Below are positions 51,674 to 62,700 of a stretch of 64,000 nt of DNA, one piece after another. Each line of letters begins with the position of its first letter. Position 1 is the stretch's first letter. The notes under the pieces were generated by a model that worked only from the letters and a program-made list of their open reading frames with translations, ran no database searches and was not told the origin of the DNA. The translations under genes were made by a program, and so were the position numbers. Origin of the DNA: Streptomyces sp. CB09001 (GTDB lineage: Bacteria > Actinomycetota > Actinomycetes > Streptomycetales > Streptomycetaceae); the NCBI RefSeq assembly GCF_003369795.1, contig NZ_CP026730.1, positions 3,720,001 to 3,784,000 of the forward strand, given 5' to 3'.

Positions 51674-51746
51674 AGCGGACGACGAGGCTCGAACTCGCGA
51701 CCTCAACCTTGGCAAGGTTGCGCTCTACCAACTGAGCTACGTCCGC
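51674..51746 (-). tRNA. tRNA-Gly(GCC), second copy
   Basis: 73 nt, nearly identical to the copy at 47706 except in acceptor pairs (GCGGACG/CGTCCGC) and T-stem; anticodon loop TTGCCAA. CCA not encoded. Confidence 0.94.
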
Positions 51747-51826
51747 ATTGCCCCCGACCGGCCTTCACCGATCGGTGCGAGCATCAGCCTACCTGATCCA
51801 ATCGAGTGGCCGGTACGGCGATGCAG

Positions 51827-51898
51827 AGCGGGTGACAGGAATTGCACACTGCGCCTTCCCCCTGGAAGGGGGATGTTCTACTACTGAACTACACCCGC
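51827..51898 (-). tRNA. Atypical tRNA-Gly(UCC) with non-canonical D- and T-loops
   Basis: 72 nt: acceptor GCGGGTG/CACCCGC, anticodon stem TCCCC/GGGGA with loop CTTCCAG (anticodon UCC). The D-loop is AGTAGTA, so G18 is A. The T-loop reads TGCAATT instead of TTCGAAT-like, and the T-stem needs a bulged U. The loss of G18 and U55 together is the pattern of staphylococcal tRNA-Gly that evades EF-Tu and feeds cell-wall glycine bridges. CCA not encoded. Confidence 0.8.
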
Positions 51899-52050
51899 AT
51901 GTTCCGTGAGCTGGGCCTTTCGGCCTCGCCCCTCGGCGTGCTCCAGACTTTAGCTGATCACCCGGGGTGCCGCGCAAGTCGGTTGCCGCCAGGGGCGGCT
52001 GAGCGGCCGTCGGCCGCCCCCGCCGGACACCGGCTCACTGGACGCACGGC

Positions 52051-52368
52051 TCACCGCGCCTCGGCGAACGCCTCGTACACCTTCTTCGGGATCCGGCCCC
52101 GCGCGGGCACGTCCATCTTGTTCGCCTGGGCCCAGGCGCGGACCGCCGCCGGGTCGGGGGCGACCTCCGTCTGCCGGTAGGCCCTGCCGGACCGGGAGCG
52201 CTTGCGGCCGGCCGAGACGTACGGCTCGAGCGCCTTGCGCAGTTTCCGGGCATTGGCTTCGTTCAGGTCGATCTCGTACATCCGGCCGTCGACTCCGAAG
52301 GCGATCGTCTCCGCCGCTTCCGAGCCGTCGATGTCGTCAAAGAGAGTGACCACGACACGCTGCGCCAC
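52051..52368 (-). CDS. lsr2: Lsr2 nucleoid-associated silencer
   Basis: 105 aa. N-terminal dimerisation part (RVVVTLFDDIDGSEAAETIA; YEIDLNEANARKLRKALEPY), flexible basic linker, and C-terminal AT-hook-like domain VRAWAQANKMDVPARGRIPK with the RGR core. Lsr2 binds AT-rich DNA and silences acquired genes, so it is relevant to the two islands here. GTG start. The unusually AT-rich region upstream could be its own target. Confidence 0.95.
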   Translation of the reverse strand: MAQRVVVTLFDDIDGSEAAETIAFGVDGRMYEIDLNEANARKLRKALEPYVSAGRKRSRSGRAYRQTEVAPDPAAVRAWAQANKMDVPARGRIPKKVYEAFAEAR

Positions 52369-52718
52369 GAATATCGGTCCCTTCGTGCGGCATCTCCGCG
52401 ATGACGTGCCCGAACGTGTCGAGACGTCGCGATGATGCCGACTGTTCGCCTGTAATTGGGCAAAGTATCGGCTAATGACATTTCATTTGTACAGTGCCCG
52501 GCATTGCAATGGGAAGACCGACTAAATCTGCCCGCGTGTCCGTTGGGCAATAGGTGTCCGCGCTCGATCCCGGATCTTTCCCGAAGCTTTTCGTGACCGC
52601 CCCCTCCCGATGCCGAATCGTGACTGGGCTCACGTAGTTTCCTCCAAGGCTACGCGCGTAGAAATTTTGTACGGGTAGTCTGAAGGAACCTGCTCAGCAC
52701 CACACACCGGGAGTGCCA
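52369..52718. promoter_or_regulatory. AT-rich divergent region between lsr2 and purS
   Basis: 350 bp without a gene. An AT-rich patch at about 52448-52530 is likely to hold the lsr2 promoter and Lsr2 sites; TAGTCT at 52676-52681 is a candidate -10 for the purSQL operon. Confidence 0.5.
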
Positions 52719-52991
52719 GTGGCACGCGTCGTAGTCGACGTCATGCTCAAGCCGGAGATCCTCGACCCCCAGGGCCAGGCGGTGCAGCGCGCACTGCCGC
52801 GACTGGGTTTCGAAGGGATCTCGGACGTCCGTCAGGGAAAGCGATTCGAACTGGAAGTGGACGGGCCGGTCGACGACGCCGCCCTCGCCCGCATCCATGA
52901 TCTTGCGGAATCCTTCCTCGCCAACACCGTGATCGAGGACTTCACCGTCAAGGTCGAGTCCGAGGACGTGGTCGCGGGGGCCGCGAAGTGA
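52719..52991 (+). CDS. purS: FGAM synthetase PurS subunit
   Basis: 90 aa: [40 protein letters not shown]. Bridges PurL and PurQ. GTG 52719 with GGGAG 5 nt upstream is preferred over GTG 52713. GTGA overlap with purQ. Confidence 0.96.
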   Translation: MARVVVDVMLKPEILDPQGQAVQRALPRLGFEGISDVRQGKRFELEVDGPVDDAALARIHDLAESFLANTVIEDFTVKVESEDVVAGAAK

Positions 52992-53664
52992 CCGCTCGTA
53001 TTGGCGTCGTCACTTTCCCCGGCAGTCTCGACGACCGGGACACGCAGCGCGCGATCCGCGTCGCCGGCGCCGAACCCGTCGCTCTCTGGCACAAGGACAA
53101 GGACCTCAAGCAGGTCGACGCCGTGGTGCTGTGCGGCGGTTTCTCGTACGGCGATTATCTGCGCGCCGGTGCCATCGCGCGCTTCTCGCCGGTGATGGAC
53201 ACCGTCATCGACCAGGCGAAGGCCGGGCTGCCGGTGCTGGGCATCTGCAACGGCTTCCAGATCCTCACCGAGGCCCATCTGCTGCCGGGCGGCATGCTGG
53301 GCAACGACCACCTGCACTTCATCTGCCGCGACCAGAAGCTGCGGGTGGAGAACGCGGACACCTCCTGGACCAGCGACTACACCGCAGGCCAGGAGATCCA
53401 CATCCCGCTGAAGAACATGGACGGCCGCTACGTCGCCGACCGGCGCACGCTGGACGAGCTGGAGGCCGAGGGGCGGGTGGCCTTCCGCTACCTGGACATG
53501 AACCCCAACGGCTCGCTCAACGACATCGCGGGCATCTCCAACGCCGCCGGGAACGTCGTCGGCCTCATGCCGCACCCCGAGCACGCCGTCGAGTCGCTGA
53601 TCGGTACGGGCCGTACCGACGGCCTGCCGTTCTTCACCTCGATCCTCAAGAAGCTGGTCAACGC

Positions 53665-53668
<4 letters not shown>
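52988..53668 (+). CDS. purQ: FGAM synthetase glutaminase subunit
   Basis: 226 aa class I glutamine amidotransferase: [20 protein letters not shown], nucleophile Cys87 in [11 protein letters not shown], and the catalytic His/Glu in MPHPEHAVE. Supplies ammonia to PurL. Overlaps purS and purL by 4 bp each. Confidence 0.97.
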
Positions 53669-55923
<2,255 letters not shown>

Positions 55924-55943
55924 TAGCCCGTCCCCGAGAGTCC

Positions 55944-55977
55944 GAGGTCCCGTCCGGTTGGTTCCGGGCGGGACCTC
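55944..55977 (+). terminator. Terminator after purSQL
   Basis: 12-bp stem with one mismatch, 55944-55955 with 55966-55977. Confidence 0.65.
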
Positions 55978-56086
55978 GTCGTTTCACCGGGCGTCCGTCG
56001 ACGAACTCCAGGGTGACGGTCTCGGGGGCGCCGCGAGGGCCGGATCCCGGGCCGGCCGCGGGTACGGGTGATCCACGGCCCAGCAG

Positions 56087-56115
56087 TTGCACGTAATTAC
56101 GTACTTCCGTAATCT
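56087..56115 (+). promoter_or_regulatory. Promoter with embedded ACGTAATTACGT operator
   Basis: TTGCAC (56087-56092), 17-bp spacer, TAATCT (56110-56115). The perfect palindrome ACGTAATTACGT at 56091-56102 sits between the boxes, where a repressor would block polymerase. The GTG start is 7 nt after the -10. Confidence 0.7.
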
Positions 56116-56122
56116 CGTAGGG

Positions 56123-56626
56123 GTGGAGCAACTGGAACACCGCGTGGCCGACCTCGAACGGCGTCTCGCCGTGCTGGAAGCCGCCGACCGCCCCGCACCT
56201 CGCGTGCAGGAGGGCGACCTGTGGGCCCTGGAAGGGCTGGAGGCGCAGCTCACGGAGCTGGGGGCGGAAGCCGGAGGCGTCCTGTTCACCGGGTCCGTTC
56301 GCCTGCCGACCGGGGAGCGGTACGCCTGGCAGCACGGCGCGCTCACCGACGGCCTGCTGGACCTCGACTGGGCCGAGGCCGCCGAGGTGTTCGCCGCGCT
56401 CGGACACCCCGTGCGGCTGCGGCTGCTGCGCGAGGTGCTGGGCGGCCGGCGCACCGCCGCCGAGCTGGCCGAGCTGGCAGGGATGGGCACGACCGGCCAG
56501 GTCTACCACCACCTGCGCCAGCTCACCGGCGCCGGCTGGCTGCACACCACCTGCCGGGGCCGCCACGAGGTGCCGCCGGGGCGGGTCGTACCGCTGCTGG
56601 TGGTGCTGTCGACTGCGCGGAACTGA
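56123..56626 (+). CDS. ArsR-like winged-helix regulator
   Basis: 167 aa. N-terminal coiled coil (VEQLEHRVADLERRLAVLEA), then a winged helix EVFAALGHPVRLRLLREVLG ... GQVYHHLRQLTGAGWLHTTC of ArsR/PadR-like type. No metal-binding cysteine pair. GTG 56123 is chosen because the transcript should begin there (leaderless). It is followed at 62 bp by a membrane M23 peptidase, a pairing I recall in other actinobacteria; probably represses itself and that gene. Confidence 0.85.
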   Translation: MEQLEHRVADLERRLAVLEAADRPAPRVQEGDLWALEGLEAQLTELGAEAGGVLFTGSVRLPTGERYAWQHGALTDGLLDLDWAEAAEVFAALGHPVRLRLLREVLGGRRTAAELAELAGMGTTGQVYHHLRQLTGAGWLHTTCRGRHEVPPGRVVPLLVVLSTARN

Positions 56627-56629
56627 CCG

Positions 56630-56656
56630 GGACGGTCAGGACCGTCAGGACCGTCA
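56630..56656 (+). repeat. Triple 9-bp tandem repeat (GGACCGTCA)
   Basis: Copies at 56630 (one mismatch), 56639 and 56648, right after the regulator's stop. Confidence 0.55.
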
Positions 56657-56688
56657 GGAACAACGTCACGAGCGAGGGGGAAGGACCG

Positions 56689-57540
56689 ATGTCCGTACGC
56701 AAGCTCGCCATGATCACCTTCCGGGTGTTGCAGCTCGCCTTCCTGGCCCTGGTGGCCGTCGGCGTCCTCTTCGACCCCGGAATCCCCTGGTGGTGCGTCT
56801 TCCTGCCGCTGGTCCTCGCCTACGTCCTGATCGCCGTGGTCAACCGGTGGAACGGCGGCACCCCCGACGCGCCCGGCAGGTCCCGCGAGCCCGTCGAGGT
56901 CGCCCCGCCCGTCACCGGCCGCTGGTCCGCGCTGAACAGCCCGGCCGACCGCACCCCGAGCCACGGCGTCCACGCCTACGGACAGACCTTCGCCATCGAC
57001 CTCGTCGCCGAACCGGAGCCCGGCGCCCGCCCCGGCTTCCGCGCCCTGTGGCCGCTCGCCCGGCGCCCCCGCGCCTTCCCGGCGTTCGGCGCCCCGCTCC
57101 TCGCGGTGGCCGACGGCACGGTCGTACGGGCCGACGACGGCCGGCGCGACCACCTGAGCCGCACCTCGCTGCCCGCACTGCTGTACCTGATGCTCGTCGA
57201 GGGCTCGGTGCGGGAGCTGGCGGGGGTCCGCCACATCGTCGGCAACCACCTCGTCCTCGACCTCGGCGAGGGCACCCACGCCCTCTACGCCCACGTCCAG
57301 CGAGGCTCCTTCGCCGTTCGCGAGGGCGACCGGGTCCGCGCCGGGCAGGTCCTCGCCCGGTGCGGCAACTCCGGCAACTCCACCGAGCCGCACGTCCACT
57401 TCCAGCTGATGGACGGACCCGACCCGGACGCCGCACGGGGCGTCCCCTTCACCTGGCGCGGCATCGGCGTCCCGCGCAACGGCGCGTTCCTCGACGTGGC
57501 GGAGGCCCCGCGGGCCGGGGTTGACCTCGAGCGCGGTTGA
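56689..57540 (+). CDS. Membrane-anchored M23 metallopeptidase
   Basis: 283 aa. Two transmembrane helices at the N-terminus (about 8-28, 33-52); the peptidase domain shows HGVHAYGQTFAIDL (zinc H and D), HALYAHVQRGSF and EPHVHFQL (catalytic and zinc His). LysM or other wall-binding modules are absent. M23 enzymes cut peptide bridges of peptidoglycan, so a role in wall remodelling is likely. GGGGGAAGGA precedes the ATG. Confidence 0.9.
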   Translation: MSVRKLAMITFRVLQLAFLALVAVGVLFDPGIPWWCVFLPLVLAYVLIAVVNRWNGGTPDAPGRSREPVEVAPPVTGRWSALNSPADRTPSHGVHAYGQTFAIDLVAEPEPGARPGFRALWPLARRPRAFPAFGAPLLAVADGTVVRADDGRRDHLSRTSLPALLYLMLVEGSVRELAGVRHIVGNHLVLDLGEGTHALYAHVQRGSFAVREGDRVRAGQVLARCGNSGNSTEPHVHFQLMDGPDPDAARGVPFTWRGIGVPRNGAFLDVAEAPRAGVDLERG

Positions 57541-57611
57541 GCTTCTAGGCTCGGCAGCGTCGAAGTCGACGTACCGGAGACGTACCGAAGGCGTACGGGA
57601 GGGGAGCGGTC

Positions 57612-57920
57612 ATGAGGACGCTGGTGCTGGGCAGGACCGGGCTCAGGGTGACGGCGGTGCTGGACACACTGCGCGCCGACGGGTTCGACGTGGAGGGGGT
57701 CACCACCGACGAGGAGGCCCGAAAGCTCCTGGAGTCGCGGGAGTTCGGCGTCATGGTCATCGGCGGGGGCGTGGGACCGGACTCCCGGGCCGCCCTCAAG
57801 GAGCTGGCGGCCGAGTGCGGGGTGCGGCGGGTGGTCGACGGCGCACTGACGGAGCCGTTCGACGTCTATGTGCGCCGGGTGTTCGAGCCGTTGATCCGGG
57901 AGACCGCGGCCGAGGGGTGA
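57612..57920 (+). CDS. Small Rossmann-like protein
   Basis: 102 aa, MRTLVLGRTGLRVTAVLDTL..., with FDVEGVTTDEEARKLLESRE and VMVIGGGVGPDSRAALKELA, like half of a nucleotide-binding or receiver-like fold but without its key residues. GGGAGGGGAG precedes the ATG; TAGGCT at 57546-57551 is the probable -10. Function unknown. Confidence 0.7.
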   Translation: MRTLVLGRTGLRVTAVLDTLRADGFDVEGVTTDEEARKLLESREFGVMVIGGGVGPDSRAALKELAAECGVRRVVDGALTEPFDVYVRRVFEPLIRETAAEG

Positions 57921-57955
57921 GGCACCCACTCGCGCGCTCGCCTAGGCTCACCGCC

Positions 57956-58753
57956 ATGCCGCCCGCCGGAAAACGCCCCCGCGCCTACGACCCCGCCCGT
58001 ACCCGCACCGCCGTCCTCGCCCAGTTCGGTCACGTACGGGCGGCCGTCCGCACCCTCACCCCCGAGCAGCTCGGCCTGCCGACCCGGCTCGGGGACTGGA
58101 CCGTACGGGAGCTGGTCGCGCACGTCGGGATGGCGCTGACCGCCGTGGACCGGCTGCTGGACCAGCCCGAACCGGCACGGCAGGACGGCCGGCTGCTCGA
58201 CTGGCCCTTCGCCATCGCCGCCGACGCGGACGCCATCGCGGACACCGCCCGCCGGCTGGCCGCCGGGCACCCCGACCTCGACGCCCACCTCGCCGAGGCC
58301 GAGCGGCGCTTCACCGAGCGGCTCGACACCCACCCCGGGAGCCGGCTGCTCCCCACCAGCGCGGGCGCCCTGCCGCTGGCCGACTACGTCGTCACCCGCA
58401 CCGTGGAGCTGGTCGTGCACACCGACGACCTCACCGCCGCGGTGCCCGGCCTCGACATCCCCTACGACCGGCAGGCGCTGGCCGCCGCCACCCGGCTGCT
58501 GGCCGACGCGCTCGCCGTGAAGGCGCCCGGCGGCTCGACGGAGGTACGGATCCCGCCGTACGCCGTCGTGCAGTGCGTCGAGGGTCCCCGGCACACCCGG
58601 GGCACCCCGCCCAACGTCGTCGAGACCGACCCGCTGACCTGGATGCGGCTCGCCAGCGGGCGGCTGGCCTGGAAGGACGCCCTGGACGGGGCGAAGGTGA
58701 GCGCGAGCGGGGAGCGGGCCGACCTCGGGGCCCTGCTGCCGCTGCTGAGCTGA
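57956..58753 (+). CDS. Maleylpyruvate isomerase-type (DinB/mycothiol) and SCP-like protein
   Basis: 265 aa. N-terminal four-helix DinB/MDMPI domain (FGHVRAAVRTLTPEQLGLPT, LGDWTVRELVAHVGMALTAV, ADYVVTRTVELVVHTDDLTA: three His typical of the metal site), then a sterol-carrier-like C-terminal domain (TDPLTWMRLASGRLAWKDAL). Likely mycothiol-linked. TAGGCT at 57943-57948, 7 nt before the ATG, indicates a leaderless transcript. Confidence 0.85.
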   Translation: MPPAGKRPRAYDPARTRTAVLAQFGHVRAAVRTLTPEQLGLPTRLGDWTVRELVAHVGMALTAVDRLLDQPEPARQDGRLLDWPFAIAADADAIADTARRLAAGHPDLDAHLAEAERRFTERLDTHPGSRLLPTSAGALPLADYVVTRTVELVVHTDDLTAAVPGLDIPYDRQALAAATRLLADALAVKAPGGSTEVRIPPYAVVQCVEGPRHTRGTPPNVVETDPLTWMRLASGRLAWKDALDGAKVSASGERADLGALLPLLS

Positions 58754-58824
58754 GCGAGGCCGGGGAGAAGCGGGGAACCGGAAGGACGACGGAACCGGAC
58801 CTTCCCCGTCTCCGTCGAATCGGC

Positions 58825-59646
58825 ATGTACAGGCAGAAGCAGCAGCGCAGCACGACCCTGACCGCGGCCGCCGTCGTCGCGCTCGTCCCGCTCGCCGCGG
58901 CCTGCGGCAGCGAGCAGGCCGACGGTACCGGCAGCGGTTCCGTCGGCGCGGGCGGCGAGCGCATCACCGGCGTGCGGTGGAGCATCGACAGCGTCACCGT
59001 CGACGGCACCACCCACCGGGCGCCGGACGCGGCACACGTACGGATCGACGACGGCGGCGAGGCCGCGGGCAGCACCGGCTGCAACGGCTTCAGCGCCCGC
59101 GCCGCCGTCGAAGACCGGGGCGAGGGCGACGGCCGACGCGTCCGGCTCGACGACGCCATGTTCACCGAGAAGGCCTGCGCCAAGACACCCGCCGACTTCG
59201 AGAAGTCCCTCGGCCGCGTCCTCACCACCGGCCCGCTCACCACGGAGAGCGAGGGCGGGCGGCTCACCCTCACCACCGCCGACGGCGACACCGTCCGGCT
59301 CAGCAGGTCCGAGGACGCGTCCCTGTACGGCACGAAGTGGGCCGTGGACGCCCCGGGCCGGAAGGACGGGAAGGGCCGCGCACACCTCACCTTCGACCAG
59401 GACGCGAAGTCCGTCTCCGGGCGGCTCCCCTGCAACCACGTCAACGCCGGGGCCACCGTCAGCGACGGGCTTATCACCCTCGGCGCCCCGTCCACCACCC
59501 GAATGATGTGCGAAGGCTCACTCATGGATGCCGAGAAGCGGCTGCTGGGCTTCTTCGACAGCAAGGTCGACTATCGGATCGATCATGAAACCCTCACGCT
59601 GACCAGCGAAGACGGTGCAACGGTCCGCGCCGTCGCCGACCAGTGA
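58825..59646 (+). CDS. META-domain lipoprotein
   Basis: 273 aa. Lipobox LAAACGS after a short signal sequence anchors it outside the membrane. Two META/HslJ-like domains: ITGVRWSIDSVTVDG...STGCNGFSARAAV and LYGTKWAVDAPGRKD...LPCNHVNAGATVSDG, with the paired Cys typical of HslJ. Family linked to heat or novobiocin response in E. coli; role here unknown. Confidence 0.87.
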   Translation: MYRQKQQRSTTLTAAAVVALVPLAAACGSEQADGTGSGSVGAGGERITGVRWSIDSVTVDGTTHRAPDAAHVRIDDGGEAAGSTGCNGFSARAAVEDRGEGDGRRVRLDDAMFTEKACAKTPADFEKSLGRVLTTGPLTTESEGGRLTLTTADGDTVRLSRSEDASLYGTKWAVDAPGRKDGKGRAHLTFDQDAKSVSGRLPCNHVNAGATVSDGLITLGAPSTTRMMCEGSLMDAEKRLLGFFDSKVDYRIDHETLTLTSEDGATVRAVADQ

Positions 59647-59695
59647 TCCACTGGTGGGCCCGCATCCCCAATTCGGACCAGTGGTCGATCTCGCC

Positions 59696-59701
59696 TACAC
59701 T
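59696..59701 (+). promoter_or_regulatory. TACACT -10 element of leaderless purF
   Basis: TACACT ends 7 nt before GTG 59709, the same geometry as in purD and the gene at 57956. Confidence 0.55.
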
Positions 59702-59708
59702 CGAAGGC

Positions 59709-61235
59709 GTGCCACGTGGTGACGGTCGACTCAATCACGATCTGCTTCCCGGCGAGAAGGGCCCCCAGGACGCTTGCGGCGTCTTCGGTGTCTGGGCTCC
59801 GGGCGAAGAGGTCGCAAAGCTCACGTACTTCGGGCTGTACGCCCTCCAGCATCGGGGCCAGGAATCCGCGGGAATCGCGGTCAGCAACGGCTCCCAGATC
59901 CTCGTCTTCAAGGACATGGGCCTGGTGTCCCAGGTCTTCGACGAGACCTCGCTCGGTTCGCTCCAGGGTCACATCGCGGTCGGTCACGCCCGCTACTCGA
60001 CCACCGGTGCCTCCGTGTGGGAGAACGCCCAGCCGACGTTCCGTGCCACCGCGCAGGGCTCCATCGCGCTCGGGCACAACGGCAACCTCGTCAACACCGC
60101 CCAGCTCGCCGAGCTGGTCGCCGACCTGCCCAAGCAGGACGGCCGCTCCACGCGGGTCGCGGCGACCAACGACACGGACCTGATCACGGCCCTGCTCGCG
60201 GGTCAGGTCGACGCGGACGGCAAGCCGCTGACCGTCGAGGAGGCGGCCGGCCAGGTGCTGCCCCAGGTGCGCGGCGCCTTCTCCCTCGTCTTCATGGACG
60301 AGCACACCCTCTATGCCGCCCGCGACCCGCAGGGCATCCGTCCGCTGGTCCTCGGCCGCCTCGAGCGCGGCTGGGTGGTCGCCTCCGAGTCCGCCGCCCT
60401 CGACATCTGCGGCGCCAGCTTCGTCCGGGAGATCGAGCCGGGCGAGTTCGTCGCCATCGACGAGAACGGCCTGCGAACGTCCCGATTCGCGGAAGCGAAG
60501 CCCAAGGGCTGTGTCTTCGAGTACGTGTACCTGGCCCGCCCGGACACCGACATCGCCGGCCGCAACGTCTACCTCTCGCGCGTCGAGATGGGCCGCAAGC
60601 TGGCGAAGGAGGCCCCCGCCGAGGCCGACCTGGTCATAGCGACCCCGGAATCCGGCACCCCCGCCGCGATCGGCTACGCCGAGGCCTCCGGCATCCCCTT
60701 CGGCAACGGTCTGGTGAAGAACGCCTACGTCGGCCGGACCTTCATCCAGCCCTCGCAGACCATCCGCCAGCTGGGCATCCGCCTCAAGCTGAACCCCTTG
60801 AAGGAAGTCATCAAGGGCAAGCGGCTGGTCGTCGTCGACGACTCCATCGTCCGCGGCAACACCCAGCGGGCCCTGGTCCGCATGCTCCGCGAGGCAGGCG
60901 CCGCCGAGATCCACATCCGGATCTCGTCCCCGCCCGTGAAGTGGCCCTGCTTCTTCGGCATCGACTTCGCCACCCGCGCCGAGCTCATCGCCAACGGCAT
61001 GAGCGTCGAGGAGATCGGCACCTCGATGGGCGCCGACTCCCTGGCGTACATCTCCATCGACGGCATGATCGAGGCGACCACCATCGCCAAGCCGAACCTG
61101 TGCCGCGCCTGCTTCGACGGCGAGTACCCGATGGAGCTCCCCGACCCCGAGCTGCTCGGCAAGCAGCTCCTGGAGACCGAGCTGGCCGCCGGGCCCGCCG
61201 GTACGGCCGCCGCCGACGCCATCCGTCGCCCGTAG
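59709..61235 (+). CDS. purF: Amidophosphoribosyltransferase
   Basis: First committed step of purine synthesis (PRPP + Gln to phosphoribosylamine). 508 aa with a 22-residue propeptide before the nucleophile Cys23 (DA-CGVFGVWAPGEEV); Gln-site LQHRGQESAGIAVSNG; PRPP loop RLVVVDDSIVRGNTQR. Four cysteines (GCVFEY, WPCFFG, LCRACFDGEYP) place it in the Bacillus-type [4Fe-4S] enzymes. GTG 59709 fits family start; GTG/ATG further upstream would add an unrelated extension. Next to purM. Confidence 0.96.
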   Translation: MPRGDGRLNHDLLPGEKGPQDACGVFGVWAPGEEVAKLTYFGLYALQHRGQESAGIAVSNGSQILVFKDMGLVSQVFDETSLGSLQGHIAVGHARYSTTGASVWENAQPTFRATAQGSIALGHNGNLVNTAQLAELVADLPKQDGRSTRVAATNDTDLITALLAGQVDADGKPLTVEEAAGQVLPQVRGAFSLVFMDEHTLYAARDPQGIRPLVLGRLERGWVVASESAALDICGASFVREIEPGEFVAIDENGLRTSRFAEAKPKGCVFEYVYLARPDTDIAGRNVYLSRVEMGRKLAKEAPAEADLVIATPESGTPAAIGYAEASGIPFGNGLVKNAYVGRTFIQPSQTIRQLGIRLKLNPLKEVIKGKRLVVVDDSIVRGNTQRALVRMLREAGAAEIHIRISSPPVKWPCFFGIDFATRAELIANGMSVEEIGTSMGADSLAYISIDGMIEATTIAKPNLCRACFDGEYPMELPDPELLGKQLLETELAAGPAGTAAADAIRRP

Positions 61236-61299
61236 CCGTCCGTTTCCCGGTCCCCGGCTTCCTGGCCCCCCGCCGTACGACACGAAGGTTCTCATCGTC

Positions 61300-62367
61300 A
61301 TGCCTGACACAACTGGTGCCAGCTACGCAGCCGCCGGCGTCGACATCGAGGCGGGCGACCGCGCCGTCGAGCTCATGAAGGAATGGGTCAAGAAGACGCG
61401 GCGCCCCGAGGTCCTCGGCGGCCTCGGCGGCTTCGCCGGTCTCTTCGACGCCTCCGCCCTCAAGAACTACGAGCGTCCGCTGCTCGCCTCCGCCACCGAC
61501 GGCGTCGGCACCAAGGTCGACATCGCCCGGCAGCTCGGCGTCTACGACACGATCGGCCACGACCTGGTCGCGATGGTCATGGACGACATCGTGGTGTGCG
61601 GCGCCGAGCCGCTGTTCATGACCGACTACATCTGCGTCGGCAAGGTCCACCCCGAGCGCGTCGCCGCCATCGTCAAGGGCATCGCCGAGGGCTGTGTGCT
61701 GGCGGGATGCGCCCTGGTGGGCGGCGAGACGGCCGAGCACCCCGGCCTGCTGGGCGCGGACGACTTCGACGTCGCCGGCGCCGGTACGGGCGTCGTGGAG
61801 GCCGACCGCCTGCTCGGCCCGGATCGCATCCGTACGGGTGACGCGGTGATCGCCATGGCGTCCTCCGGGCTTCACTCGAACGGGTACTCGCTGGTCCGCC
61901 ACGTCCTGCTGAACGAGGGCGGCCTGGCGCTCGACGCCCACCTGGACGGTCTCGGCCGTACCCTCGGCGAGGAGCTGCTGGAGCCGACCAAGATCTACTC
62001 CCTGGACTGCCTGGCCCTCATGCGCACCGCCGAGGTCCACGCCTTCAGCCACGTCACCGGCGGCGGGCTCGCGGCCAACCTGGCCCGCGTGATCCCCGAC
62101 GGCCTGCACGCCGTGGTCGACCGTTCCACCTGGACCCCGGGCGCGATCTTCGACCTCGTCGGCCGGACCGGCAGGGTCGAGCGCCTGGAGCTGGAGAAGA
62201 CCCTGAACATGGGCGTGGGCATGATCGCGATCGTGCCCGAGGAGTCGACGGACGTGGCCCTGACGGCCCTCGCCGACCGCGGCGTGGACGCCTGGGTGGC
62301 CGGCGAGATCACCGATCGCGCGGACCACCGGAGCGGCGCGGCACTGGTCGGCGACTACGCCGCCTGA
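61300..62367 (+). CDS. purM: AIR synthetase
   Basis: Cyclises FGAM to AIR. 355 aa: SYAAAGVDIEAGDRAVELMK, LLASATDGVGTKVDIARQLG, DDIVVCGAEPLFMTDYICVG, GGETAEHPGLL, SSGLHSNGYSLVR, HVTGGGLAANLARVIP. Directly follows purF. Confidence 0.97.
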   Translation: MPDTTGASYAAAGVDIEAGDRAVELMKEWVKKTRRPEVLGGLGGFAGLFDASALKNYERPLLASATDGVGTKVDIARQLGVYDTIGHDLVAMVMDDIVVCGAEPLFMTDYICVGKVHPERVAAIVKGIAEGCVLAGCALVGGETAEHPGLLGADDFDVAGAGTGVVEADRLLGPDRIRTGDAVIAMASSGLHSNGYSLVRHVLLNEGGLALDAHLDGLGRTLGEELLEPTKIYSLDCLALMRTAEVHAFSHVTGGGLAANLARVIPDGLHAVVDRSTWTPGAIFDLVGRTGRVERLELEKTLNMGVGMIAIVPEESTDVALTALADRGVDAWVAGEITDRADHRSGAALVGDYAA

Positions 62368-62397
62368 GGTGCCCCGGATGCCGCGGGTAGCACAGAA

Positions 62398-62427
62398 CCC
62401 GGTCGGTGACAGAGGTCACCGACCGGG
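62398..62427. terminator. Bidirectional terminator purM / DUF3073 gene
   Basis: A perfect 13-bp stem with a 4-nt loop (62398-62410 with 62415-62427) between convergent genes. Confidence 0.8.
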
Positions 62428-62445
62428 AAGGTGTTCAGTGCAAGG

Positions 62446-62700
62446 TCAAGCGCCGCGTCGCTGTTGGGTCGGGGACTGGCCGTCCTCGTCCTCGTCGTCG
62501 TCCTCATAGAGGTCGGCGTACTTTGCGTACACGTCGTCGTCCTGCTCATCGTCCTCGAATTGCTCGCCATTCGGCGGTTGCGAATTCGACGGCGATGCGC
62601 CCAGCTCCTCGGCCAGGCGGGAGAGATCAGTCCCACCGCTGTTGTACTTCAGCTGGCGGGCGACCTTCGTCTGCTTGGCCTTGGCCCGGCCGCGCCCCAT
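62446..62700 (-). CDS. DUF3073 family protein
   Basis: 84 aa: MGRGRAKAKQTKVARQLKYN basic N-terminus with short motif, then a very acidic tail (EDDEQDDDVYAKYADLYEDD). Universally conserved in Streptomyces next to purM; function unknown. Possibly nucleic-acid associated. Confidence 0.9.
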   Translation of the reverse strand: MGRGRAKAKQTKVARQLKYNSGGTDLSRLAEELGASPSNSQPPNGEQFEDDEQDDDVYAKYADLYEDDDEDEDGQSPTQQRRGA

